A DNA stretch of 64,000 bases from Erinaceus europaeus (Eukaryota; Chordata; Mammalia; Eulipotyphla; Erinaceidae). Shown one piece after another: positions 42,697 through 53,654 of this stretch (positions are counted from its first letter, which is position 1; every line of letters starts with the position of its first letter). A program made the position numbers and the translations under genes. The notes beneath the pieces were generated by a model, which was given only the letters and a program-made list of their open reading frames with translations, had not been told where the DNA came from and did not search any database. The stretch lies in contig NC_080177.1 in assembly GCF_950295315.1 (NCBI RefSeq), positions 79,225,089-79,289,088 on the forward strand, written 5' to 3'.

Positions 42697-42915
42697 TTGT
42701 TGTAGCAGCAACATCATCATCAGTGACAACAATAACCACAACAACGATAAAAAAGAAAATATAAACAATGATTAAAAAACAATATAAACCATGATAAACA
42801 ATATAAACCATGATTAAAAAAAAAAACAAGGGCAACAAAAGGGGGAAAATATGGCCTCCAGGAGCAGTGGATTTATGGTGCAGGCACTGAGCCCAGCAAT
42901 AACCCTGGAGGCCCC
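42697..42915 (+). mobile_element. SINE-A without head, with internal repeats
   Basis: Only the CAA-rich stretch and 3' module are present. AACAATATAAACCATGAT is repeated inside the AT-rich part. Confidence 0.88.
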
Positions 42916-43079
42916 AACACAAAATAAATAAGTAAATAAATAAGTAAATATAAACACAAAGTTCCTAGAGTAAGAGTCTTCCGGTGACAGGTCACTCTCT
43001 AGTTCTGCATAATGCCATGGGAGATGTATGAGGACCAGCTCACTGGAGTATATAAAAGGTGGTTAAAAACAAGCAGTGT

Positions 43080-43365
43080 GGGACTCAGGCGGTAGCACAG
43101 TGGGTTAAGCACAGGTGGCGCAAAGCAAAGCGCAAGGGCCGGCGCAAGGATCCCAGGTTCGAGCCCCCGGCTCCCCACCTGCAGGGGAGTCACTTCACAG
43201 GCAGTGAAGCAGGTCTGCAGGTGTCTGTCTTTCTCTCCCCCTCTCTGTCTTCCCCATCTCTCTCCATTTCTCTCTTTCCTATCCAACAATAATGACATCA
43301 ATAATGACTACAACAAGGGCAACAAAAGGGAATAAATATTTTTTTTAAAAGTTAAAAAAAAAAAA
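43080..43365 (+). mobile_element. SINE-A, short 3' end
   Basis: Head TAGCACAGTGGG, B box GGTTCGAGCCC and a GGGAATAAATATTTTTTTT end (AATAAA then a T-run). Confidence 0.94.
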
Positions 43366-44017
43366 AAACAGCAAGGATCCTTGCAGAGTCCAGATGCACC
43401 CTGCTCTGGTACCTCCACAGGCAGGAGAGCGTGAAGCAAACACTCGCCGCTGCCTCTTGCTCAGACAGTCACACTGCTCATTCACCACCGCACACCGGCT
43501 GCTGTGTGACGCACACGCACAGCTGGACATGCTGCCAGTACATTTACAGCTGCCACAGGCCACACAGTGGCTGTAATGCAAGGAACAAAACACTGGTGAC
43601 TGTCTTCAAGGAGTCTGTCATCAGGAAGAAATAAAGTGATGGGAATACACAGTGTGTGTTTCCCACAGGGAGAAAGGGCACAGTTTTGGAGTACTTTACA
43701 CAGATTAGACGACATCACTGTGGTGGCTCCTCTCTGCAGTGAGGAAAGCAGAGATCAAGAGGCCAAGGACCGAAGGCACTAAGGCAGTCTGGAGTGCACA
43801 GAGCAGAGAGGCATAGCAGCTCCTACAGGGCGGGAAAGCTTAAGCAGTGAAGGGAAGCCAGGAGGATCAAAGCCGTTTCCTTCGGTTGAAATGTATAAGC
43901 AGAACTTTCCATGCAGAAAGTTTAACAGGGAGAAAAATAATTGAGGCAAGAAAGACCACAGAAGTATGTATTCTTAATAGACTAGTGTGTGTACTCCAAG
44001 CAGTTTCTTTCTTTAAA
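43366..44017. other. Non-repetitive sequence, no gene seen
   Basis: A Cys-rich minus-strand frame (43345-43593) uses many CA/TG-rich codons and looks like chance. Confidence 0.45.
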
Positions 44018-44031
44018 AAAAAAAAATTACG

Positions 44032-44371
44032 GGGGTCGGGTGGTGGCACAGCGGGTAAAGCGCACGTGGCACAAAGCACAAGGACCGGCATAAGGATCCC
44101 AGTTCGAGCCCCCGGCTCCCCACCTGCAGGGGAGTCGCTTCACAGGCGGTGCAGCAGGTCTGCAGGTGTCTGTCTTTCTCTCCCCCTCTCTGTCTTCCCC
44201 TCCTCTCTCCATTTCTCTCTGTCCTTTCCAACAACAAACAACATCAACAATGGCAATAATAATAACCACAACGAGGCTACAACAACAGGGGCAACAAAAG
44301 GGGGAAAAAATGGCCTCCAGGAGCGGTGGATTCATGGTGCAGGCACCGAGCCCAGCAATAACCCTGGAGGG
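44032..44371 (+). mobile_element. SINE-A with 3' module
   Basis: TSD AAAAAAAAATTACG (44018-44031 and 44372-44385). The B box is AGTTCGAGCCC. Confidence 0.95.
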
Positions 44372-44385
44372 AAAAAAAAATTACG

Positions 44386-44815
44386 TTATTTATTTTTCCC
44401 CCTTTATTGGGGGGTTAATGGTTTACAAAGCAGTTTCTGACACCTGCATGATTCAGCTTTCACAAACTATGGTGAAGGCCAGTGTCCTATGAGAAAGGCA
44501 AACCTGACGACTTCTCATACTTATGTCTAAGACAAAAGGGAGAAGCTTCCCTACAAAGTGGCATGCAAGAATTTTTCAGTCTGAAATATGTCAAATTTGT
44601 TCTGCTTTATTTTGAGGTCAATGCTACTACTATTCATAATGTTTAAAGATTATTTGTTAGAAAATAGTAAAAGGACAGTGAAATTTTTACAAAAGGAAAA
44701 CAGCAAACTAGAAATAAGATCCCTCCAAACAGAACTATCCCTCTATATGACTCAATTCCCTATAAACTGAAAAGATGGCTTTTATGATGCTAAAAAAAAA
44801 AAAAAAAGAATCAGT
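44386..44815. other. Non-repetitive sequence, no gene seen
   Basis: A CCCCCTTTATTGGGGGG hairpin-like word lies near 44400. An A-run ends the stretch. Confidence 0.4.
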
Positions 44816-44821
44816 AAGTAA

Positions 44822-45008
44822 GGGGCCAGGTGCTGGCACACCTGGTCTAGAGCACACATTACCATATGCAAAGACCTGGGTTCGAATCCCCAGTTCCCAC
44901 CTGCAGGGAGGGAATCTTCAGAAACAATGAAGTTGTGCTGCAGTTGTCTCTCTTTCTCCTTCTCTGTCTTCCTCTCCCTCAGTTTCTCTCTGTCCCCTCA
45001 AAGGGGGG
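44822..45008 (+). mobile_element. SINE-B
   Basis: GGGGCCAGGTGCTGGCACACC and B box GGGTTCGAATCCCCAG. The body is shortened and ends in a G-run. Confidence 0.9.
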
Positions 45009-45383
45009 GGGACTACTTTTACATTTGATGGCAGACTCAACTCCTATGCACCCAATTTCCGCTTCTTTCCTCTTGAGTCACTGCCGCCTGACTTCATTCA
45101 GGGTATCAACATGACTTAAAGGCCACACCAGAGCCTCCCAGCCTGCCCTCATGACAGTGTTGGCCAGGGAGTTCCCAGCAGAACTCAACAGCTGATCACT
45201 CCAGGAAGTTCCTCTGTTCCCGGGTGTCCTGTCTCTTCTCTGCCAGCAGCTACCCACACGGCTCTGCATCTCACCCTCATTTCTAGCCCCTGCACCATGG
45301 GAGAACTAAGTTAGCTCTGCAGTAGTGGAGTGGAGCTATGGCATTGTCTCCTTGCTCTGTCTCTCTCGCTCACACCTGCTCAG
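45009..45383. other. Non-repetitive sequence, no gene seen
   Basis: Single-copy-like DNA. SINE-E-like scraps flank the next insertion. Confidence 0.4.
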
Positions 45384-45402
45384 AAAGAAACAGTGAATGA
45401 CA

Positions 45403-45701
45403 GGGAGTCGGGCTGTGGTGCAGCGGGTTAAGTGCAGGTGGCGCAAAGCGCAAGGACCGAAGGAAGGATCCCGGTTCGAGCCTCTGGCTCCCCACCTGCA
45501 GGAGGGTCACTTCACAGGTGGTGAAGCAGGTCTGCAGGTGTCTTTCTTTCTCTCCCCCTCTGTCTTCCTCTCCTCTCTCCATTTCTCTCTGTCCTATCCA
45601 ACAATGACGACAACAATAATAACTACAACAACAAAAAAAAAACAAGGGCAACAAAAGGGACTAAATAAATAAAATAAATCTTTTTTAAAATCCTGAAAAA
45701 A
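45403..45701 (+). mobile_element. SINE-A, short 3' end, perfect TSD
   Basis: TSD AAAGAAACAGTGAATGACA is perfect over 19 bases (45384-45402 and 45702-45720). The tail has AAATAAATAAAATAAATC and a T-run (TCTTTTTT). Confidence 0.97.
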
Positions 45702-45914
45702 AAAGAAACAGTGAATGACAAATAGACCTGGTGAAACACAGGTACAAGATCCGAGTTCAATTCCATGGCACCCCACAAAAAAAAAAAAAAATCAAAGCTT
45801 TTTTAATTAGAGGTAGAGTAACCTCTGAGTTCTCTGCAGAACCTCCAACAGTCTACAAGGCGGAAACTTACACTTTCAAAGGACAAAACCCTTCATTCAC
45901 ACTGACTATATCGA

Positions 45915-46130
45915 TACACTAGGACAGTATCTGCTGTGTATTAGTTTCTGGAACAGACTTGAGGTACACAGACAAATTAAGACTTGTTTCCCTGCTCCCA
46001 AGGAACTCATGGCTCCCTCAGGGGAGTGGACAAATGTAATGGGGTGACAGGCAACGGGGAAGTTAGCACAGGTACCAGGGAGAAAGAGGCGGGCATTCTG
46101 TCCAGCAGAAACCACAGAAAGGGATGGCAG
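45915..46130 (+). repeat. Ancient interspersed repeat fragment, class uncertain
   Basis: GAGGTACACAGACAAATTAAG and CCAAGGAACTCATGGCTCC follow the same order as the patch at 26.7 kb. Confidence 0.4.
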
Positions 46131-46265
46131 AGCAGTAGTGTGGTTACGTGAAATTCAGACTACAGAACTAGTATTTTGTAGTCTTACTGCCATTTTAAAC
46201 TCACACTAGCAGATAAAAAAATCTTCAAAGGAACTGTCATTAATCTGGGTCTTTTATGGTATCTA

Positions 46266-46266
<1 letters not shown>

Positions 46267-46331
<65 letters not shown>

Positions 46332-46336
46332 TGTGT

Positions 46337-46381
<45 letters not shown>

Positions 46382-46386
46382 TGCAT
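46267..46386. repeat. (GT)n microsatellite
   Basis: About 120 bases of GT with three GTGGTGT interruptions. Confidence 0.97.
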
Positions 46387-46705
46387 GTTTTTTCCCAACA
46401 ATACACATTTATACTAATAGCAATACTTACAGAAAACAGAATCAACTGCTGTAAGTTCTCACAAGATGCAGATAAGGCAGGACTGAAACGTACAGCAGAG
46501 CCTATTTTCATCAACTTGCAACTTTACACTAAGAAAACAGAACACAGGCCGTACTTGCTTCACAGTCCAGTGCTTCTACTTAGGATCAACTGTTATTCAA
46601 AAGCCGCGGTAAGAGGCGAATCTTCTGACATGTAGCATGGTCTATACAGAGTGGGTACACTGCCACCTGAAGAAGTGTTGAGACTTAGGTAACAAAGACA
46701 AAACA
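46387..46705. other. Non-repetitive sequence, no gene seen
   Basis: No repeat or exon recognised. Confidence 0.45.
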
Positions 46706-46708
46706 AAG

Positions 46709-46920
46709 GGGCCAGGTGGTGGCACACCTGGTTGAGCGCACATGTTGCAATGCAGGGGTTCGAGCCCCCGGTCCCCACCTGCAGGGGGAAAGCTTGGCTA
46801 GTGGCGAAGCAGGGATGTGGGTGTCTCTCTGTCTCTCTCCTTCTCTAACTTCCCCTTCCCTTTTGATATCTGGCTGTCTCTACCCAATAAATAAAGATAA
46901 CAAAAAAAATTTTTTAAGAA
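46709..46920 (+). mobile_element. SINE-B
   Basis: Head GGGCCAGGTGGTGGCACACC, B box GGGTTCGAGCCCC, full body and AATAAATAAAGATAAC tail. Confidence 0.95.
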
Positions 46921-47077
46921 AATTATAAATAAAAAGAACAATGTTTTTCTTACAGTTCTCAAATTCTGGCCACTATTAAGACTGTCTCTTTGCAATGCAG
47001 TATGTCTTTGGCATATAACAATGAAGTTCTATATCCAAAAAAAGAGAAAAGAAAAAGAAAAAAAAGCTCTGTGGGTG

Positions 47078-47320
47078 GTCCAGTAGGTGGCACAGTGGAT
47101 AAGGCAGTGGACTCTCAAGGTCCTGAGTTCAATCCCCGGCAGCACATGTACCAGAGTGATGTCTGGTTCCTTCTCTCCTCTCATCTTTCTCATGAATCAA
47201 TAAATGATTTTTTTTTTTTAAAGCCTTAACCAAGTCACTTAGCTGTTTCTGCGAACAGAAATAAGAGAGCTGAGTTCTTTCTATCATTTCTCATAAATCA
47301 ATAAATAAAATTTTTTAAAA
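47078..47320 (+). mobile_element. SINE-C with a second partial tail
   Basis: A complete SINE-C (B box GAGTTCAATCCCC) ends near 47220. About 50 bases later a further SINE-C-like end (TTCTCATAAATCAATAAATAAAA) appears. Confidence 0.85.
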
Positions 47321-47412
47321 AAATTAAAAAGGAAATCAGTTCTGTGGATGTCAAAATAAGATCTGATCTGTGCTTAGCTATCAGCTAACCATGTTCATAA
47401 AAAGGACTATCA

Positions 47413-47693
47413 TGGGAGTCGGGCGGTAGCGCTGTGGGTTAAACTCACGTGGCGCAAAGCGCACGGACCCGCGCAAGCATTACGGTTCGAGCCCCGGCTC
47501 CCCACCTGCAGGGGAGTCGCTTCACAGGTGGTGAAGCAGGTCTGCAGGTGTCTATCTTTCTCTCCCCCTCTCCGTCTTCCCTTCCCCTCTCCATTATTCT
47601 CTGTCCTATGGCGACATCAATAACAACATAATAAATACAACAACAATGGCAACAAAAGGGAAAATAAGTAAATATTAAGAAAAAAAATTTTTA
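47413..47693 (+). mobile_element. SINE-A, short 3' end
   Basis: Perfect TSD AAAAAGGACTATCA (47399-47412 and 47694-47707). The B box GGTTCGAGCCC is intact. Confidence 0.95.
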
Positions 47694-47707
47694 AAAAAGG
47701 ACTATCA

Positions 47708-48175
47708 AGCTTAGAATGCAGTTCAGTAGTAGGGTGCATGCCTCACAGGCGTGAGAAGCCCAGGATTCAACACCCTTGCCCCTGCCCTCGCCGACCCTTC
47801 CAAGAAAAAAAATCCCACACAAGTTGTCTGGCTGACTTGGAACTGATGCTGCGTGCCCACTCTCAAAGGAAGATGTGTATAAACAAGAACCACCAGGCAC
47901 AGCTATGCGTCTGGACAGGATGTGGACGCCATCCCTCAACTCCTCAAGGGTCTTGTTCACTGTTAGAAATACAAAAGCAACCACTGGTCTGAAAGTAACT
48001 TAATTAATTAGAGGGGGAGGGAGTCATCTCTTTTGAACACAAATCAGGACTATTGCCATGAGGTCTGTTTGCAAGCTAAAAATATTAAGTGCACCAGAAT
48101 GCTAAATGATTCACATGAAAATGCTCCAAATTCTCGGAATGCCTGAACTTCCAGGGGGGACAAAAAGTAAACAAA
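47708..48175. other. Mostly non-repetitive, possible SINE-E relic
   Basis: TAGGGTGCATGCCTCACAGG and CAGGATTCAACACCC near 47735-47775 look like a worn tRNA-like SINE core. No gene seen. Confidence 0.4.
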
Positions 48176-48177
48176 CT

Positions 48178-48300
48178 GTCTCTAAGACTTTGTGTCTCCC
48201 CGTTCTCTCTCAATTTCTCTCTGTCCCAGCTAATAAAAAGGAAAAACACCAGGGAGCAGTGGATTCATAGAGCCCCAGCAATAGCCCTGATGGGGAGGGA
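48178..48300 (+). mobile_element. SINE-A short-body fragment without head
   Basis: CAATTTCTCTCTGTCCCAGC, AGCAGTGGATTCATAGAGCC and AATAGCCCTGATGG. Confidence 0.8.
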
Positions 48301-48924
48301 AGGGAAGTAACAGTTGCAAATTTTCATCTCCTTGAAACTCAAGCCCCCGACTTCCTCCCTTGGATCCAGTCTCTGGGCCATTAGTTAATGATACTCACTG
48401 TGATACAACTCTACCAGGTTAGAAGAGGTCACCTATATACATCAAGTCAGGAGGAAACTGGCAGAAGAAATGTTCGCAGGATACCATGAATCATAAAACC
48501 GGAACTGATCTCGTTCTTTCTTGGTTTAAGTGGGATAGTCACTAACCCTAGTAGATTACTTTTAATGTTCCTAAGGAAGCGTTAAAATGCTCTTTCCAAC
48601 AACGTATACTTAACTTTTTCAGTATTTCACTTGGGCTTCTCAATCTCATTCTTTGGATACTTTTCTTCTATTCGTCTGGGCAACAGAGCTGAGAGGCTCA
48701 GAGCCAGACCATGTGAATTTGACCCTAAGCACTTAACCCCTAGGGCTTTATTCCTCTCCTGTCAATCAGGAAGAGGCCTTGAGAGGATGACTTGGGATGA
48801 ACCAGGCATAGTACTCAGCCCAGAATCAGTCTGAGTTCCACAGAGGCTCCCAACTGTTATTAATCTTAAATAACAGAAAGCACTGGGAGAGGCAATATGC
48901 AAGCCCTTAAGAGTGGACCACTGG
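48301..48924. other. Non-repetitive sequence with possible MIR relic
   Basis: Bases 48680-48835 show MIR-like words in order (TGTGAATTTGACCC, AAGCACTTAACCCC, TTCCTCTCCTGTCAATC). No gene seen. Confidence 0.4.
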
Positions 48925-49228
48925 GGGGGGTTGGGCAGTAGCGCAGCGGGTTAAGCGCACATGGCCTGAAGCGCAAGGACCAGCGTTAGAATCTGGTTCA
49001 AGCCCCGGCTCCCCACCTGCAGTGGAGTCACTTCACAGGAGGTGAAGCAGGTCTGCAGGTGTCTGTCTTTCTCTCCCCCTCTGTCTTCTCCCCACCTCTC
49101 TCCATTTCTCTCTGTCCTATCCAACAACGACGACATCAACAAAAGCAACAATAATAACTACAGCAATAAAATAACAAGGGCAATAAAAGGAAAAATAAAT
49201 AGTAATAAAATCTTAAAAAAAAAAAAAA
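48925..49228 (+). mobile_element. SINE-A, short 3' end
   Basis: TSD AAGAGTGGACCACTGG (48909-48924) and AAGAGTGGACCATTGG (49229-49244). The B box has lost bases (GGTTCAAGCCCCGG). Confidence 0.95.
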
Positions 49229-49244
49229 AAGAGTGGACCATTGG

Positions 49245-50110
49245 AAAACAGGTGCTAAAGGAACAGAAGCAGAAATGATTATAATAACTGATGTGTCTAG
49301 TAGGGGGTGACATGAGACTCCCCAACTGCCTTCCTTCCACCTTTACACGTTACTGTCATGTCCTCTAGTCTAAGTGACCAGTGAGGTATCTTCGTTGCCT
49401 TAAATTTGGCTTTCGTCTTGAAAGAGATATTGGTCTGCTCCAATATCCTGCTGTGTCTCCATTAACAGACCCTCCTGACGTTGATTTTCAAAGATTTAGG
49501 ACCGACTACCATTAATTCCCACCTCTCTAATTGTTAATGGATTTCTAGCAAATAATCACTTTAAATTAATTAGCTAATTCCTAGACTACATAGTTGTTTC
49601 CACTGAGCTACATATTTTTTTCTCTACCAACTGTCAGGAAGATTATATTTAGTACAGTTTTAAAAAAAACAGTGGAGAATGAATATATTAATAATTAACC
49701 TTTCTTCTTTGGACTTCCATAAGTCCTCTCGTCCCACTTAAAAGCTGTGCAAAAAATCTGAAATGAAGGTGAAACCAACTGACAGCTGAGAGGTCAGTGA
49801 ATGCTGAACACTGGAGGCTCAAGAGCCAGACAGTCACGGTCTTCACAAAAGGAAAGGGCTACTGGGGAAGCAAAGAAGTGAAGGACTCTGGCTTCCCAGG
49901 TGGAAAGAGGTCCATCTCCACACCCAAACCGAATGGTGCTGTGAATTCACACGCGCTACTAAGATGATGGCATCGAATTGATTTTTCATAGGAAGGTGTC
50001 GCAGGATAGAGAGACTTCATTGCAATTTTAACACTGGACTTCCACGAAACTGAAAGGTTTCCATGGTGTTCTCATATTTTGCCAATGTGAATCACTTCAG
50101 TCAAGATAAT
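49245..50110. other. SINE-free stretch, no gene seen
   Basis: About 0.87 kb of single-copy-like DNA. Confidence 0.45.
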
Positions 50111-50189
50111 ATCTTTAAAGAATTGTTTTATTTATTACATATGAGAGAGGGAGAGAGAGAAAGACAGAGAAATAGAGAACAGGAACAAA

Positions 50190-50450
50190 ACTCACATTCG
50201 GCGCACCTAGGCACACATCACAGTGCGCAAACACCCAGGTGTGAGCCCCTGGCTCCCCACGAGTGGGGGTTTGAGGGGGTCCCTTCACAAGAGGCAAAGC
50301 AGGTCTGCAAGTTCCCACTTCCCCCCTCCTTTCAATGTCTCTCTGTCCTACCCAATTAAGTGGGAAAAAATGGCCACCAGGAGCAGTGGATTCACAGCTG
50401 ATGCTGAACTGCAGTGATAACCCTGGAGGCAAACAAAAAAAAAAAAAAAA
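50190..50450 (+). mobile_element. SINE-A short-body variant
   Basis: GGTGTGAGCCCCTGGCTCCCC, CCTACCCAATTAAGTGGG and a 3' module ending GATAACCCTGGAGGC. A GAAGG tail follows at about 50450-50475. Confidence 0.85.
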
Positions 50451-50532
50451 GGAAGGAAGGAAGGAAGGTAGAAAGGGCAATAAAGTAGAGGGGGAACTGT
50501 CTTTTCAACATCAGGGTTAGAAGTATATAATC

Positions 50533-50820
50533 GGGGAGTCGGGCAGTAGCACAGGGGGTTAAGAGCACGTGGTACAGAGCGCAAGGACCAGCCTAAGGAT
50601 CCCAGTTCGAGCCCCCGGCTCCCCACTTGCAGGTGAGTCACTTCACAGGTGGTGAAGCAGGTCTGCAGGTGTCTGTCTTTCTCTCCCCCTCTCTGTCTTC
50701 CCCTCCTCTCTCCATTTCTCTCTGTCCTATCCAACAACAACGACATCAATAATAACTACAACAGTAAAACAAGGACAGTAAAACAAGTAAAAAAAAGGGA
50801 ATAAATAAATAAATATAAAA
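50533..50820 (+). mobile_element. SINE-A, short 3' end
   Basis: TAGCACAGGGGG head, B box AGTTCGAGCCC and a GGGAATAAATAAATAAATAT tail. Confidence 0.94.
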
Positions 50821-50880
50821 AATTAAAGAACTGTATAATCATGCCCCAAAAGGCATAGTAATTCAAAACAGAAAGATCTT

Positions 50881-51235
50881 TTTTTTTTTTTTTTTTTCCT
50901 CTTCCAGGGTTATTGCTGGGCTCGGTGCCTGCACCATGAATCCACCGCTCCTGGAGGCCATTTTTCCCCCCTTTTGTTGCCCTTGTTGTAGCTTTGTTGT
51001 GGTTATTATTATTGCCCTTGTTGACGCAATTCGTTGTTGGATAGGACAGAGAGAAATGGAGAGAGGAGGGGAAGACAGAGGGGGAGAGAAAGATAGACAC
51101 CTGCAGACCTGCTTCACCGCCCGTGAAGCGACTCCCCTGCAGGTGGGGAGCCGGAGGCTCGAACCGGGATCCTTACGCCGGTCCCTGCGCTTTGCGCCAC
51201 ATGCGCTTAACCCACTGCACCACCGCCCAACCCCC
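50881..51235 (-). mobile_element. SINE-A with 3' module, minus strand
   Basis: Perfect TSD CAGAAAGATCTT (50869-50880 and 51236-51247). The inverted B box is GAGGCTCGAACC. Confidence 0.96.
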
Positions 51236-51384
51236 CAGAAAGATCTTTATGACCCAGAGTTATACAGAGGTCTCAGACGTAGCCACCAAAACATGACACA
51301 GTAAAAGTAAAAAATAAGTCGCATTTTTACAAAATTGAGAATTCTAGGTCTGAGAGAGAGACATTATTTAAAAAATGAAAAACT

Positions 51385-51612
51385 ATGGGCCAGGCGGTGG
51401 TATGCTGGGTAGAACACACACACACAGCCACGCACAGAGTTCAAGCCCCTGGTCCTCACCTGCAGAGGGACACTTCACAAGAGATGAAGCAGTGCTGCAG
51501 GTGTCTCTCTTCCCTGCCCTCTCAATTTCTCTGTTTTTATCCAAAATTAAGGGGGGGGGGTCAGAGGGAGCAGTGGATTCCTTGTGCAGACACCAAGCCC
51601 CAGCAAATAAAC
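51385..51612 (+). mobile_element. SINE-B with diverged 3' module
   Basis: GGGCCAGGCGGTGGTATGC, B box AGTTCAAGCCCC, a short body, a G-run (about 51551-51560) and AGCAGTGGATTCCTTGTGC. Confidence 0.88.
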
Positions 51613-51869
51613 CTGTCTAGAAAAAAATATTTACGAATCACATATGATGCGACGGATGTGTATCTAGTATGTGTTTATAAAAAAAAAACAAGCTGCATGT
51701 GCTACATCAAGAAATGAGAGACCCATTTACAAATGAGCAAAAGATGCTTCACCACACAGAATATTCAAGTGGCAAGTAGACACATGAAAAAAAAAATGGG
51801 TGACATGATCAGTCATTAGGAAAAGCAAATTGAAAACACAACGATATCTACTAGAATGTCTAAAACAGA

Positions 51870-52085
51870 GACACAGGGACTGAGTTGTTAAGCACACGCA
51901 TTGCAGTACACAGGGACCCAGGTTCAAGGCCCAGGTCTCCACTTTTGGGGGGGGGGAAGCTTCACAAGAGGTCAAGTAGTGCTGCAGATCTCTCTCTCTC
52001 TCTCTCTTTCCCCATCTATTTTCTCCTCCCCACTCGATTTCTATCTCTATCCAAAATAAATAAACAAATAAGTAAATTTTAAACA
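51870..52085 (+). mobile_element. SINE-B nested in the old L1
   Basis: TTAAGCACACGCATTGCAG, B box AGGTTCAAGGCC, a G-run and a CCAAAATAAATAAACAAATAAG tail. Confidence 0.88.
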
Positions 52086-52091
52086 AATATA

Positions 52092-52310
52092 AAGAGCAGA
52101 GAGACTGCATAGTGGCTATGCAAAAGATTCATGCTTGAAAAGGTTCAATCCTTGGCACTACTGTAAGTCAGAGCTGAGCAGCATTCTGGTTAAGAAAAAA
52201 AGAACGAAGTGGAAGAGAAAGAAGAGTAGGAAAGAAGGGGAGGAGGAGAGGGGATGAGGAGGAGGAGCAGGAGGAGGAGGAACAGGAAGAGGAGGAGAAG
52301 GAAAGAAAAA
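52092..52310 (+). mobile_element. SINE-D with long purine tail
   Basis: CATAGTGGCTATGCAAAAG, B box AGGTTCAATCCTTGGC and GAGCTGAGCAGCATTCTGG. The tail is a GGA/GAA tract from about 52195 onward. Confidence 0.88.
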
Positions 52311-52669
52311 AAATCTAAAATAAAAAATTCTGACCATACCAAGTACTGGCAGCATACCAAAACACCTAAAACCTGCACATATTTCAATAGAGAGTATGAA
52401 ATTTAAAAATAATAACGTAGTTAAAAAAAATGGTTTGAAATCACCTTAAATGTTAAATAGACATCTACCATATGGTCTAACCATTCCAGTCCTAAGTTAC
52501 TTACCCAAAAGAAAGGAAAGCTTATGCCTATACAAAGACAGGCCCACAAAGGATCACAGTAGTCTGATTTGTAATGTCCCCCACATTAGAAAACCCAAAT
52601 AGACCTGAAAGCATCAACAGATAAAGTGCAGAACACTTACCCAGGAATCCCACGCAGGGAGTACAAGAA

Positions 52670-52795
52670 ACACTTGGGCCGTAGAGGTGCAGCTCTGGTG
52701 CTGTGCCCCACTGCTTGCCGAACACCCCAGGTTCAGTCCCCAGAACTGCATATAGCAGAGTGACTCTCTGATCCTTTTCTCACTGAATGAATCAT
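52670..52795 (+). mobile_element. Diverged SINE-C-like element
   Basis: GGTGCTGTGCCCCACTGC, B box AGGTTCAGTCCCCAG and AGCAGAGTGACTCTCTGATCC. Confidence 0.65.
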
Positions 52796-52799
52796 TTTT

Positions 52800-53003
52800 T
52801 TATTTTTTCAATATTGTTCATTTATTTTGGAAAGAGACAGAAATTGAGAAGGAAAGGGGAGACGGAGAAGAAAAACACCGGCAGTACTGGTTCGCTGCTC
52901 GAGAGGCTTCTCCCTGCGGCAGGTGGGGACCCTGCAGGGGGTTGAACACAGATCCTCCTTCGCTGTAACACGGGTGCTCAAGCAGGCGCACTACCTCCCA
53001 GCC
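52800..53003 (-). mobile_element. SINE-B, minus strand, diverged
   Basis: TTTATTTTGGAAAGAGACAG, a purine body, inverted B box GGGGGTTGAACACAG and GCGCACTACCTCCCAGCCC. Confidence 0.88.
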
Positions 53004-53029
53004 CAAGTGAATAATTCTTTTTTAAAAAA

Positions 53030-53640
53030 AAAAGTGGGTCTCATGGTGATACAGAAGCTCAAGTGCTTGAAGCTCAACTGCATGAAGTGACAATATTCAC
53101 TTAAGAAGTGACGTCTTAACTTTTCAAAGGCATTTTAAAAATATAGATTCTTATCTGTATAGTGAAGCCATGTCCAATTCCATTTCTTTTTTTTTCTGAC
53201 TCTCTCTACTTCTCAAAGGCCCCCAACAACAACAAAAAAAGGTAACTGAAGAATTCCCTTTCATCTACTCTCGACATCATTTTCCATAAATTATGGCAGA
53301 CTGTTAACAGTTTCAGGATTTTTCTTTTCTTTTTTCTTTTTTTTCCCTACTGTCAGGGAAATCTTTATTTTTTAGGGGCTCTATCTAAATCCCCACCTTC
53401 GCCACCAAAAGAAGGGGAGGGAGAGTAAGATGCGATAAATGTTTCGATAATATGGTCTCACCAACTATTCTAAAAATCATTCAATTACACACATAGTAAG
53501 TCTCATTATTTTTAAAGAGAAGAAACTCCTACTTGGTCTGTGCAGCCTGCTTGAGAGCTGGGCACCGGAACACATGAACATTTGGCCTGCTTTGATCCCA
53601 ACTGTTACAAGCCCAAACTACATACTACCTTGTTCTTTAG
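53030..53640. other. Non-repetitive sequence, no gene seen
   Basis: T-rich patches (about 53186-53196, 53320-53345). No exon supported. Confidence 0.45.
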
Positions 53641-53654
53641 AAAGTGAAACTTCT

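Larger units (their letters stand above)
51700..52660 (+). mobile_element. Ancient L1 3' part, interrupted by two SINEs
   Basis: ACAAATGAGCAAAAGATGC, CAGTCATTAGGAAAAGCAAA, then after the SINEs ACCATATGGTCTAACCATTC, TTACTTACCCAAAAGAAAGG and CATCAACAGATAAAG follow the order of old mammalian L1 sequence around the end of ORF2. No frame survives. Confidence 0.65.
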
